From: Nemertoderma westbladi
Taxonomy: Eukaryota > Xenacoelomorpha > Nemertodermatida > Nemertodermatidae
DNA length: 42,891 nucleotides
Assembly (NCBI GenBank): GCA_032718475.1
Contig: JAUCBJ010001680.1
Coordinates: 1 to 42,891 of the forward strand
Direction: 5' to 3'
The notes beneath the pieces are model-generated. The model ran no database searches. It was given only the letters and a program-made list of their open reading frames with translations, and was not told the origin of the DNA. Made by a program: the position numbers and the translations under genes. Below, piece after piece: positions 1 through 8,787 of this stretch (position 1 is the stretch's first letter; every line of letters starts with the position of its first letter).

Positions 1-2
1 GG

Positions 3-236
3 TTGGATAGAGTACCCGCTGTAATGTTCGATATTAAGGACAGCGCTGGAGCTATAATAAAGGGCTCATTTTATTCTCACGAACTCCAAAAGGTCCACCC
101 GAATAGTAATATTTATCTAGCAATTGACAAAAAAAATATTGGCAAACTTAAAGAACGTGTACGCAATGGGAAGAAAGAATATTTAGTCCGATTCATCGGA
201 TCCAAGAAACAGTCGTGGGTACAGCATATTCAATAA
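3..236 (+). CDS. Polinton integrase, C-terminal end (partial)
   Basis: Only the last 77 codons are in the window; the reading frame is open to the left edge, so the gene starts outside. Family knowledge: Polinton/Maverick elements encode a retrovirus-like DDE integrase that ends in an SH3-like and a chromodomain-like segment, and it inserts the element into host DNA. Seen here: a segment with DSAGAIIKGSFYSHELQKV, typical of the strand-rich tail of these integrases, then a chromodomain-like stretch with KEYLVRFIG and SWV. The catalytic core is not visible. Two AATAAA signals lie about 105 bases after the stop. It is the first of the plus-strand genes and marks the element as integrase-bearing. 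Assignment rests on tail motifs and on the neighbours. Confidence 0.75.
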   Translation: MDRVPAVMFDIKDSAGAIIKGSFYSHELQKVHPNSNIYLAIDKKNIGKLKERVRNGKKEYLVRFIGSKKQSWVQHIQ

Positions 237-339
237 GCTTAGGTTTATACTGTATATTAATTCATTTTGGTCGCATATGACCGTAATTAATCAATATTAA
301 CTCGAATGATATTACTATATCTATAGTTCATCCGTTTTA

Positions 340-354
340 AATAAAGCCAATAAA
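340..354 (+). terminator. Tandem AATAAA polyadenylation signals after integrase
   Basis: Two AATAAA hexamers (340-345 and 349-354) lie downstream of the integrase stop and before the next start at 498. They probably end the integrase transcript. Such hexamers are common in AT-rich DNA, so this is a modest call. Confidence 0.4.
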
Positions 355-497
355 GCCAGTAAAATATTGATCCCTCGCATATACTGTAGAAGATGCGTGA
401 CAATGAACGTGGTCACAGATGTCTATAATTTAACATTATACTGTACTGTATGTACAATGGAGTCAAGTAGAGAGAGCGAGCTTAAATAATAATAATA

Positions 498-1370
498 ATG
501 GCCACAGATACATATATCACTCTACTTTCAGATAGCTCATTAAACACTTACCCCAATAATAATCCTAGCTAGTTTACTGTTGATTTAGCCGAAGAATTAT
601 ATATTGGTCCAAACGCTAAAATTGGGCTTGCCGAGCTTCAATACCAAGCAACATACAGTAATATTACGCTGCAAACTCAAATCTCGCTGTCAATCGGGGT
701 AGATGCAAAAGATGCCAAATTATATAGTTTATTTCCTGGTATGCATAACTCTATTCAAGTCATTATTGATGATATAAATAAACTGTTTAATTCTGAAGCG
801 AAATATAGAGATTTCGAATACATTTTTAATACAAATAATTCTAGAATTAAATTTAAATTTCCTAAAAAGTTGAAAAAAATACAATTAAGTCTACGTGGTG
901 ATTTAATACAAATTCTAGGCTTAAAACCGTTATTGGATCGGAATCATCCGGATATTCCGAATTGGGATATATACAGTACCACTACAGTAGATGAATTAAG
1001 CAATATAGAACAGCCAATATTAATTTTAAATTATAGCGGGCCAAAAATTTCGGAAATTGGCATTTTAGATTTTCCAGCTCCCACGAATATAACACGTAAT
1101 AAAGACACTATCTTTATATACACAGATATTATTAAGAGCTCATTTGTTGGCGACGCTTTAGCTCCGCTCTTAAGAACCTGCCCTTTAACGCAATTAAATC
1201 GAAAATATATTAATCACGAATACGAGAGCATTTGCTATTACCCGTTGTTGAATAAAAAACTAAAAACAATCTTAATTACTTTACGTGACGGACAAGGCGA
1301 ATTAATTAACTTCAGCGGAGGTCGCACTGTTATAACACTTAAGTTAATACGGGGTGGCAGTGATGGATGA
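498..1370 (+). pseudogene. Penton-like minor capsid gene 1, in-frame TAG
   Basis: The frame runs from ATG at 498 to TGA at 1368-1370 (290 codons) but has a TAG at 570-572, codon 25. The next in-frame ATG is at 741, which would lose about 81 residues. The N-terminal block before and after the stop (LLSDSSLNTYPNN, then a strand-rich segment ending in IGLAELQY) matches the start of the next gene. The C-terminus has a DGQGELINFSGGRTVITL motif, also shared with it. Family knowledge: metazoan Polinton/adintovirus minor capsid (penton-like, single jelly roll) proteins have this layout. The final 8 bases overlap the next gene. The TAG is either an inactivating mutation or a suppressed codon. Function is inferred from pattern and position. 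Confidence 0.6.
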
Positions 1371-2208
1371 ATTCTACGTAAGACTACCGAGTAACTCCTG
1401 TCCAATTGATTTTCCCCGCAATAGCGCTAGTAATTATCAGATAAATTTCCATGGCGCCTTACCTATAAACCCAAACGAAAACTGGGTGGTAGGTATAAAG
1501 AGTATATTTTACTTAGCTACATTGCCGTCCATGTATAACAATGTAGAGAATGTTATTTTATTAAAAAAAGGAAAAAAAAATTTTGAGGATACACTTCCAT
1601 CCGGTTTGTTCTACAGTATCAATGACATTATAGATTATTTTAACACGGGGGCGTTGAAAGATAAATTACAAATAGTTGAAAATACTCAGCAAAATAGGTT
1701 GCAATTTATTTTAGGGAAAACTGTGCGAGAGTTATTTATAGGTCAACAATTAGCCTATTATTTTGGAATTACTGAAAATAATCTCGGCGCGAATTTAAAT
1801 CCAAATTTTAAAATTATTTTGAAGACGAAAAATAATATAAAGGGTTATTTAATAAAGGTTATCGGAAATGGAGAAAAAGCTTACCAGATGGTATTTTTAT
1901 GCCCTCAACCACCCAATTCTATTCCAGAACCTAAGTCGAACATGTACGTGACTACTAATATAATTGAAAATCAATATATTAACGATTTTGGTTTAGCTTT
2001 ACTTCGTCGTGTTGCGATACCTGATGATGTGAAATATGGTAGCGTAATAAATAAAGAATTTGTCAAGGATACAATTCATTATATCCCTGTAAAAAAATCA
2101 TATAAGATAACATACATTCATATTGAAATAACAGACAAAGAAGGAAAAGATTTGAATTTTGAATACGGGACAACATCTATTACATTACACTTTAAACGTA
2201 TAAATTAA
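1363..2208 (+). CDS. Penton-like minor capsid protein 2
   Basis: Intact frame of 281 residues. I use ATG at 1363, which overlaps the upstream gene's stop in ATGGATGA; an in-frame GTG at 1354 is an unlikely eukaryotic start. The N-terminus has LPSNSCPIDFPRNSASNY followed by a W-V-V-G-I strand, and the C-terminus has DKEGKDLNFEYGTTSITL. Both features recur in metazoan Polinton minor capsid (penton-like) proteins. The preceding gene has the same N- and C-terminal blocks, so the two look like tandem paralogues. The product would be a structural virion protein at the capsid vertices. The stop is one base before the next ATG, so the late genes are tightly packed. Exact capsid role is inferred. Confidence 0.65.
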   Translation: MDEFYVRLPSNSCPIDFPRNSASNYQINFHGALPINPNENWVVGIKSIFYLATLPSMYNNVENVILLKKGKKNFEDTLPSGLFYSINDIIDYFNTGALKDKLQIVENTQQNRLQFILGKTVRELFIGQQLAYYFGITENNLGANLNPNFKIILKTKNNIKGYLIKVIGNGEKAYQMVFLCPQPPNSIPEPKSNMYVTTNIIENQYINDFGLALLRRVAIPDDVKYGSVINKEFVKDTIHYIPVKKSYKITYIHIEITDKEGKDLNFEYGTTSITLHFKRIN

Positions 2209-2209
2209 A

Positions 2210-2773
2210 ATGGATTCTGATTTATTTCAAAGATACAGTAAACCTCAATATGGTGGTTCAGACTCTAATCTTGCTGTTTTTAAACGTGGTAGAAGTACCA
2301 GAGGTTCGACGCAAGTTCCTGTTTTTCGAGGTGGTTCATATATTGACCCTTACGGTCAACAAATTGGCACATTTGGTCCAAACTTAAAACAACGTCGTTT
2401 TCAGCGTTATCGTAGAGGTATGCAGGCAAATCAACACGGAGAAGGTATATTTACAGACGCTTTATCGACATTGAAAAAATTTGGTAAGCCATTAGCTAAA
2501 AAAGTTTTACAGAAAGCTTTACCATTTACCACAAAATTTATGAGACAACACGTAATACCAAAAGGTAAGCGGGTCTTACATAAGCAGGCTAATACGGTTA
2601 TTAATAAAGCATTAAATAAAATGAAACTGTCAACAAGGTCAGTTGTAGAAAAAGTTTATAGAGATTTAAAGCGACCCGCTAGACCAATGTCTATGAACAT
2701 ACATCATCGACGTAGTAATAAAAATAAAAAAATAAAGGGCAAACTGAAACACTGCGAAAAAAGTATTTTTTAA
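2210..2773 (+). CDS. Basic core / pVI-pX-like virion protein
   Basis: 187 residues, very rich in Lys and Arg. The N-terminal third has Gly-rich blocks (VFRGGSYIDPYG). The middle has GEGIFTDALSTLKKFGKPLAKK, an amphipathic, basic helical segment. The C-terminus is a run of basic residues (SNKNKKIKGKLKH). Family knowledge: Polinton and adintovirus late clusters contain small basic proteins between penton and hexon genes that resemble adenovirus pVI or pX core proteins by composition. Expected role is DNA condensation or internal capsid scaffolding, possibly with membrane activity from the amphipathic helix. Packed between the two capsid genes with gaps of 1 and 2 bases. No enzyme motif seen. Confidence 0.6.
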   Translation: MDSDLFQRYSKPQYGGSDSNLAVFKRGRSTRGSTQVPVFRGGSYIDPYGQQIGTFGPNLKQRRFQRYRRGMQANQHGEGIFTDALSTLKKFGKPLAKKVLQKALPFTTKFMRQHVIPKGKRVLHKQANTVINKALNKMKLSTRSVVEKVYRDLKRPARPMSMNIHHRRSNKNKKIKGKLKHCEKSIF

Positions 2774-2775
2774 TA

Positions 2776-4035
2776 ATGTCAATTATTAAGGAATTAGATT
2801 TATTTTCTACACAGCCAATACAGACTGAATTTAAAGCAAAGCATTATGAAACAATTTACCCCGTATCTAATCTCAGAAGTGAATCTAGGGAGGTCAGGTT
2901 CCTTGTACCGAGATCCAATGAATTCTATACGAAACTGCAAGACGCGTTATTAATTACAAAATGTACTGTACGCTGGGATAGACGACTTGAAAACTCCCAT
3001 ATTTATATGCTGAATTACCCCGCTGAAACTATGTGGAGTGATATTAAAATAGACCTTAATGAGAAGCAGGTTGAAAATAGCAATAACCATTATTTCTACA
3101 AGTCGTACTTATCCAATTTATTATTTACAACTTACGAGGATAAAAATGGGCTACTGGGTGCGGGTGGCTTTCATCAGCCTTTATCCGAACACGGAAATGA
3201 AATTGATCCCGGCGCGCATCCTATTGCCGATGCATTTAGTAAACAAATGCAATTTGTAAGTGGATTGACAATTTATTTTGATACTGAAACTAAAATAATA
3301 CAACCCGGGTATGATTTAAGAATGCATTTTAGAAAAGTATCAAATTCGTTTATTTTTAAAATCACTCCAAACGCAAACGCTGTGACAAATCTTCGGTTAG
3401 AATTAGATGAAATAAAGATTCTAATCCCTAGAATGGAGGTTAATCCAGTAATAGAAATCAGTCACCTAAAAGGTTTAGAGAGTTACGATATTGAATATCA
3501 ATTCCAAAAAAAGGAGGTGACAACATTTACTATTCCCACTCAAACCACAAATTACACCCAAACAAACATATTTGATGGTAAAAAACCCAAATTAGTTATT
3601 ATTGGCTTCATAACAAATAATGCTTATTCGGGAGAATTAATTAGCAATCCCTTGAAATTTGAACATTTTAACCTTAGACGCGTGGAACTGATTGTAGACG
3701 GTCTTCCAGTAGGGGGTGTAATATACGAGCCTAATTTTACAGATGGAACATATATTTTTGAGTATACTCAATTAATGAAGAACATTAATACATATATTAA
3801 CGGTTATGGAGGTAATAATATAGACCATGAAACCTACTTAGGTAATTGCCCCATCCTATCCTGGGACCTAACCGCCGACGGCTATGTTAGAGATCCGCAA
3901 CCGTCGATATATACTAACGGCCAATTAAAATTAAGATTTGCCGAACCGTTGGTTGAAACCATAAATGTAATCGTTTTTAATATTTATGATCAATCATTAA
4001 GTTTAAATAGCAGGAAAGAAATACATATCGATTAA
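2776..4035 (+). CDS. Probable major capsid protein (F54H12.2-like)
   Basis: 419 residues, intact. It looks like the protein family often annotated in animal genomes as F54H12.2-like, which belongs to Polinton elements. Recognisable blocks are NPVIEISHLKGLESYDIEY in the middle, a following strand-rich half with LRRVELIVDGLPVGG, and a C-terminal WDLTADGYVRDPQ block ending in INVIVFNIYDQSL. The abundance of strand-forming segments in two halves fits a double jelly roll hexon-like fold, though 419 residues is at the short end for such proteins. Position between the core protein and the protease, with 2-base gaps, supports a virion role. The alternative is a second structural protein other than the hexon. 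Confidence 0.65.
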   Translation: MSIIKELDLFSTQPIQTEFKAKHYETIYPVSNLRSESREVRFLVPRSNEFYTKLQDALLITKCTVRWDRRLENSHIYMLNYPAETMWSDIKIDLNEKQVENSNNHYFYKSYLSNLLFTTYEDKNGLLGAGGFHQPLSEHGNEIDPGAHPIADAFSKQMQFVSGLTIYFDTETKIIQPGYDLRMHFRKVSNSFIFKITPNANAVTNLRLELDEIKILIPRMEVNPVIEISHLKGLESYDIEYQFQKKEVTTFTIPTQTTNYTQTNIFDGKKPKLVIIGFITNNAYSGELISNPLKFEHFNLRRVELIVDGLPVGGVIYEPNFTDGTYIFEYTQLMKNINTYINGYGGNNIDHETYLGNCPILSWDLTADGYVRDPQPSIYTNGQLKLRFAEPLVETINVIVFNIYDQSLSLNSRKEIHID

Positions 4036-4037
4036 GT

Positions 4038-4490
4038 ATGTTATCTACAGAGGACCTTGATATGTTTCCAGTGGGTGGTCACTATTTGGGCGCGTTTCCA
4101 GCTAATAAATTACCTAAATTAGATAATAATAAGCGGCAGGATTATGGCTTGATAGTAAATACTGATAAAGAGCATCTGCCCGGGATTCATTGGATCGCGA
4201 TATATATACGAGATAATGAGGCCGAAGTATTTGACTCGTTTGGACCAAAATATCCAAACAGATGCATCGAAAAATGGCTTGAGAAAAATTCCGCAAGGTG
4301 GCGTACTACTCGCAAACAATTTCAAGACCCAAGGAGGACCACATGCGGTCTGTATTGTCTGTATTATTTGGTAAATCGTATTCACACAATCTATCCAATG
4401 AGAGCGTTTACAAATAATGTGGAAATAAATGAAATAATATTATATAAATGGCTTGTTAATTATTATAAAATAAACCAACATGCGTTGTAA
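4038..4490 (+). CDS. Adenain-type cysteine protease
   Basis: 150 residues, intact. The catalytic set of the adenovirus maturation protease family (C5-like) is visible: His51 in GIHWIAIYI, Asp66 in EVFDSFG, Gln96 in FQDPRRTTCG as the oxyanion residue, and Cys103 in TTCGLYCLYYL. Order and spacing fit the family. Family knowledge: Polintons encode such a protease, which cleaves virion precursors during maturation. It starts 2 bases after the capsid gene stop, the usual position in these elements. No frame break is seen, so this gene could still encode a functional enzyme. Confidence 0.88.
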   Translation: MLSTEDLDMFPVGGHYLGAFPANKLPKLDNNKRQDYGLIVNTDKEHLPGIHWIAIYIRDNEAEVFDSFGPKYPNRCIEKWLEKNSARWRTTRKQFQDPRRTTCGLYCLYYLVNRIHTIYPMRAFTNNVEINEIILYKWLVNYYKINQHAL

Positions 4491-4525
4491 TTAATCATTT
4501 AGCTTGCTTTTGTTTATCAGATAAA

Positions 4526-5125
4526 ATGGATAATATTATTTTTGTTGATTTTCAATATTATAAGATAGACAATAAGGAGTATCCGGTAGTATTTAAAGAA
4601 TTTGCTATATACGATTCTAATTACACCAAAACTAATGTAAAGACGTTTTTAATTAAAGGCCCGTCTAATATTAAGTTATCAGCTTTAGATGCAGCTCACG
4701 TAAACAATTTACGGGATATGACTTCTCACTTGCCCTGGGACTACGGGGACATTTCTCAAGATGACTTTAAAAAATATATGAAGAGACATTTAAAATATAA
4801 AAAAAATATTCATGTATTTGGGTTGCTGAAGCAGGCAATATTAGTTTCCCAACTCGATGTTCTCGAGCCAAATTCGGTGGAGAAATTGGGAATATATAAG
4901 CAATATCACGATTATTTAACGCCTTGTCGATTTCACGACCGATTCACTACAGTAGAAAGTAAATGCGCGTTCCACTTAAACATAAGGGATAACTGTCTGC
5001 GATACTGCTCAGCAAAACGCGTTGGGGGGTATGAGGTGCTACATTTTTTCATGAGAAAGCGTTTAACTGCGACTGATGATGATGATAAACAGAAAGAAAT
5101 AACTGCGGTGGAAGATGTACTGTAG
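4526..5125 (+). CDS. Small RNase H-like fold protein, function unknown
   Basis: 199 residues, intact. The N-terminus has Asp8 in IIFVDFQ and Glu25 in KEFAIYD, the spacing of a DEDD exonuclease first strand. A middle block has LPWDYGDIS and a later strand IHVFGLLKQ. The C-terminal half has a Cys/His set: Cys134, His137, Cys147 and His150 (CRFH and CAFH). Proteins with a D-x-Q start, a W-x-x-G block and a terminal C-H-C set are common in insect and other invertebrate Polinton-like elements, and I believe they have an RNase H-like fold. Nuclease activity is inference only, and the full set of acidic residues is not clear. Last gene of the plus-strand cluster; an AATAAA follows within 60 bases. 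Confidence 0.5.
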   Translation: MDNIIFVDFQYYKIDNKEYPVVFKEFAIYDSNYTKTNVKTFLIKGPSNIKLSALDAAHVNNLRDMTSHLPWDYGDISQDDFKKYMKRHLKYKKNIHVFGLLKQAILVSQLDVLEPNSVEKLGIYKQYHDYLTPCRFHDRFTTVESKCAFHLNIRDNCLRYCSAKRVGGYEVLHFFMRKRLTATDDDDKQKEITAVEDVL

Positions 5126-5175
5126 GTTTACTCTAAGCATGTAATGTGATGGGATAATATAATTGTTTTAATGTC

Positions 5176-5181
5176 AATAAA
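5176..5181 (+). terminator. AATAAA poly(A) signal of the late gene cluster
   Basis: AATAAA lies 50 bases after the last plus-strand stop codon, followed by more A-rich sequence. It would end the structural-gene transcript. Known hexamer; function inferred from position. Confidence 0.5.
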
Positions 5182-5244
5182 AATAATAAAAACATTAAAA
5201 TCTATTTTTTATATCTCAGTTTGACTAAAGGTGTAGGGCTTAAG

Positions 5245-5247
<3 letters not shown>

Positions 5248-5315
<68 letters not shown>
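5248..5315. repeat. (AC)n microsatellite
   Basis: An uninterrupted AC/CA dinucleotide run of about 67 bases, read directly. It lies just downstream of the late gene cluster. Confidence 0.98.
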
Positions 5316-5318
<3 letters not shown>

Positions 5319-6236
5319 CCACCCACCTACCGGTAGCCGGCGGTTGTATCAGAGTTTAACTACCAGTAGCTAGCTGATTTTACTACATATGCCAACAACG
5401 CTAAACTGTAGAACGGCAGAATGGCCCCAACAGCAACCACAGAGCTTTAGCGTTACCGGTACCGTACTTACTAATAATAAAATTAAATTAAGTCGACATG
5501 GGGTTCGTAAATGCAGCATTAGAGGAGGCCCACCTAAAAATAGGCCTACTGGTACCGGCGCGGTAGCACTCTTGTACCTGTATACTTGGATAGCGCAAGA
5601 GCATGCTGTTTTCTTTGATTTAAGGATTAGGCTATTACACTTGAATGCTTCCAATTTTCTGTTTACAACTTTAATTGGTCTAATCTACATTACTGCGTGC
5701 TACTGTTGCATAGGTAAGCCTATACAGCTATAGTTAACTTTATGCGGGGCCCTTTTTCGCATGTTGACCCAATATGGTTTACGGTTAACCTTTAGAACAC
5801 ACGGATAGGCACACATTCATTCGTTAGACATATAGGCCTAATGACAACGGTACTCCTCAACTGAAAGCCCTCCACCACATTGATACAATAGGTATGGTTA
5901 GGCATCGGTAGCGCTATAGGCCCTATAAAATCTCCTCGCACTCTGTTACTCTAGCTGATACAATAGGTGTGGTTTGAGGTATAACTATATAAAATCCACC
6001 ACATTCTCTGGTTACTAACATTCACTCTATGTTAACGATCCTATATAAAACATAGTTAGTTAGTTTATTTTATTTATTTATGCATCCGCTTTTTAAGTTA
6101 AATTACATATAATATAGACATACACAGACCGGTAACATTTAGGTCTACTTTACAGCTTTATAAATCCAGAAATGAGTATGAGTATGAGTGTACGGGTGTA
6201 CAGGTGTAGGCCTACTAGTTAGATAGCAGTATCCAT

Positions 6237-6647
6237 CTATGAAAAATGTTGATGATTACCGGTAGGCCTATTATTATTACAGGTAGGCGTTGCTAGTTTA
6301 ATTTCTTTCCAAATAGTCTCCATCGGTTCTGTTATAGTTGTAGCGGTCTCTGTTTCCCAATTCTCTTGTAGTGGTATTAATTCGTTTTGATTACCGGTAC
6401 TAACTTCTTCTTCTTCTTCCGTTCCTGGATTTATTCTTATGTTCAAAGTAAAGTTTTTTGTTGTTTCTAACTTTGTAACACCGTGTTCGTGATTGATGAT
6501 ATTGGTAAATCCGATTTCAAATTTTTTATTAATGTATCTGATTCCCAAATCGGATACGTTTGAGGATGACACAAAAGTATCCTCACTCTCAAAATCGAAC
6601 TTTATGCTGCTTTTCAACGACCGGTTGTTGATATAGGCGAAAGTCAT
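6237..6647 (-). CDS. Unknown acidic protein, Polinton minus strand
   Basis: 136 residues, not recognised. The N-terminal half is strand-rich and polar (SIKFDFESEDTFVSS, then IGFTNIINHEHG). The C-terminal half is acidic and Thr-rich with a run of five Glu. No membrane segment or catalytic motif. It is the last minus-strand ORF, about 680 bases downstream of the TBP-like gene. It could be an element-specific accessory protein or a chance ORF. It contains ACCGGT palindromes like its flanks, and its composition is less AT-biased than the polymerase. Low confidence that it is translated. Confidence 0.35.
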   Translation of the reverse strand: MTFAYINNRSLKSSIKFDFESEDTFVSSSNVSDLGIRYINKKFEIGFTNIINHEHGVTKLETTKNFTLNIRINPGTEEEEEVSTGNQNELIPLQENWETETATTITEPMETIWKEIKLATPTCNNNRPTGNHQHFS

Positions 6648-7328
6648 CTTCTTGCTGTCTCAGGTTAGTTTATATATATACCGTAGTCTACTAAGGGTAA
6701 CAGACAGGGTGGATACAGTATATCGATATTTTATTTTGGTTAACAAAATTATAGTTCACTGTTAGAAAAATTGAGTTTATATATATTTTTGTAGAGGGTC
6801 GCAGATGTGTACATTACAAAATTCACATAGTTAACAAAATGCCGAACATAAACCTTTCCCATGAGGATTAGCGATATATGCTCTGTTCATTGTTCTATTC
6901 TGAATGTAGGGAGATGCATAGCGGATGTTTTAATGATATGTACCGGTATACAGACTAGTAACAGATAGGATGGCATCGTATTTGACTATGAATACCAGCA
7001 CATATCCCTAATCTTTTCTCACCGAGCTTAGCGTTGCCTGCTGTACACTCGCACACTCATAAGTAACAGATGCGCTATTGTGGTTCACACGTGAGCAACA
7101 ATGCCAAGTTAGCTAGCTAGCTAGCCGAGGCTGCTGAGTATACTATGCCTACTTGAGTGTTACAAGAAACAATCGCTCTACTGAAGTTAATTTCCCCCTC
7201 AAACTAGTTGTTGATTTTAAAAAAATATTCATAAATTTCTTCTCCCTTCAATTTAATAAATATATTTTACAGTAAAAATCTCTACCACCAAACAGCAACA
7301 ACAACAATAAATTTCACTCGTACCGGTA
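6648..7328. other. Non-coding stretch inside the Polinton
   Basis: Spacer between two minus-strand ORFs. It has scattered ACCGGT palindromes and a short AGCTAGCT run near 7111-7124. No gene or RNA recognised. Confidence 0.5.
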
Positions 7329-7910
7329 CTAATTATATTTTACATCAAAAACCCCCACACCAAACAATAATAAATTATTAACCAGCTTGTTGAAAATAGG
7401 ATAATATATATGAAATTTAAACGGGGAACACATTAATGTATATTTACCGGTGTAGAAACAGCAAACAACAACAATATTATTTATTATTACTTTACAGTTA
7501 TTGAATATTTCAGGGTCGTATGAAATTTCTAGTTTAACATTATCAAATATAACATAAAACCCGATATTATTTATAAGTAACCTATAAATTACAGTATCGA
7601 TACTAAAAATATAAGTACACAAATTGATTGATTTAAAAATCAAATTAATGTTTGTTTTTTCTAATATATGTTTTTTCACATTATTAAAATTATATTTTCT
7701 ACCGAGAATTGTTATTCGTCCATTTGTAAACATTAATATGGTTGCACCAAATACCTTATATATAAACTGATTAGGTTTGAGTACAATTTTACCATTCAAT
7801 TGCTTTTTTAATTCTTTTAAATTAAGTCCATAAATGATCTGCTTACAACTTATATTTTTATTTACTATTTGATAATTCATCATCAACACCGTCGTCTTTT
7901 GGTTCTTCAT
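7329..7910 (-). CDS. TBP-like protein (two TBP-fold repeats)
   Basis: 193 residues, intact. Two tandem segments look like the repeats of TATA-binding protein. Repeat 1 (about residues 13-88) has IVNKNISC, a helix with LNLKELKKQL, a K-P-x-x-F block, then ILMFTNGRITILGRK, which parallels the TBP strand pair LIFxSGKxVxTGAK. Repeat 2 (about 92-182) has INLCTYIFSID, then ISYDPEIF, matching the TBP signature Y-x-P-E-L-F, then VVVCCFYTGKYTLM. The protein has almost only the core, with no long N-terminal tail. The start at 7910 overlaps the polymerase C-terminus by 53 bases; ATGs at 7883 and 7880 are alternatives. Expected role: promoter recognition for the element's own genes. Similarity was judged by eye, so a profile search is needed. 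Confidence 0.6.
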   Translation of the reverse strand: MKNQKTTVLMMNYQIVNKNISCKQIIYGLNLKELKKQLNGKIVLKPNQFIYKVFGATILMFTNGRITILGRKYNFNNVKKHILEKTNINLIFKSINLCTYIFSIDTVIYRLLINNIGFYVIFDNVKLEISYDPEIFNNCKVIINNIVVVCCFYTGKYTLMCSPFKFHIYYPIFNKLVNNLLLFGVGVFDVKYN

Positions 7911-8151
7911 AAATTGGTATATTTGATATTTTTATAGGTTTTTTGAGGTTTGTTTTATAGTGCCCCCAAGGAAGCGATTGATTTTTATTAAGCCAATAAA
8001 GTTTATCATCAAAGCTACTGAGTGCAAATTTATTTTGCTTTAAGGTATAAATACGATGTAATTTAGATTGAAATCTGTGTATCTTTTTTTTTATTTCTTC
8101 ATTTGAGTTATATGCTTTTAAATATTCTTCATGTGTAATATTCGTTTCCAC
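7858..8151 (-). pseudogene. PolB C-terminal fragment, out of frame
   Basis: 97 residues, matching the end of Polinton family B DNA polymerases. It has NITHEEYLKAYNSNEEI, the ALSSFDDKLYWL block corresponding to L-S-x-x-D-D-K-R in relatives, and a closing SLPWGHYK. The first codon in the open frame is GTG (8149-8151), so it cannot start alone; coding similarity extends upstream to about 8180. It lies in a different frame from the fragment ending at 8177, so at least one indel separates them. The last 53 bases overlap the TBP-like gene on the same strand. Confidence 0.75.
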
Positions 8152-8176
8152 AACAGCTCTTGTAATACCTTTTGCT

Positions 8177-8787
8177 CTATAATAGTTTTAGAATATTTTT
8201 ATTATTCCATTCCAAAATTGAATATAATTTTGGTCTTAAAAATACTGCTTGTTTAATTTCACGTGAGGCTAGTTCGTCTTTACAGTAATAGAGTCTGGAT
8301 TTATTTTTATCACTGTAGAGTGGGTGATCCTTAGGGTAATTGGATGTATCTAAAATATTATTTTTAATTAATGCTTTTAAAAAATTATTCTGCGATGTAT
8401 TATAGTGACAACCTATCAATGAGTCAGTGTCTGATGCAGCAATTTCAATACGGCAGTTTAATTCTTTATCAATAGGTAGCAATTTATTGTAATACAGCTC
8501 ATACATATCCAATTTAGCCAAGTCCAACACAGTGCTACCAATAAATATAGGCTTATCGAGAGTTACAGAGTCTTTCACTAATAAATGTCCCGATAATGTA
8601 TTATTGTATATTATAAATTGTTCATGATTAATACGATTTACCAATTGATCGCATTTATCATTGCTATTTGCGATACGAAAGTTACATCGATCTCTTATCT
8701 TTTCTATTGATTTGCCAAACAGCGAATTATTGAGCAATTTCGCGACAGCTGTTTCAATATAACTTTTTGCCAGTCGCCTTTGATTAA
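8177..8787 (-). pseudogene. PolB palm/thumb fragment with motifs B and C
   Basis: About 203 residues after the transposon junction. Motif B is visible as AKLLNNSLFGK (Lys20 to Gly28 of the open frame) and motif C as AASDTDSLIG (Asp123-Thr124-Asp125), the metal-binding site of family B polymerases. The first four residues of the open frame come from the inserted transposon and its TTAA. Downstream it stops early at 8177, where the family continues in another frame. Removing the 991-bp insert plus one TTAA puts this piece in the same frame as the fragment ending at 9783, so only the transposon separated them. Confidence 0.85.

Larger units (their letters stand above)
5126..6236. other. Intergenic convergence zone of the Polinton
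   Basis: No convincing gene. Plus-strand late genes end at its left and minus-strand genes approach from the right. It contains the CA microsatellite and many ACCGGT and AGGCCT palindromes. Short ORFs at 5370-5733 on both strands look like chance frames. Confidence 0.6.

Noticed and set aside
5370-5733. ORFs on both strands in the Polinton spacer
   Set aside because: No family pattern, no conserved motif, and a composition unlike the element's genes.
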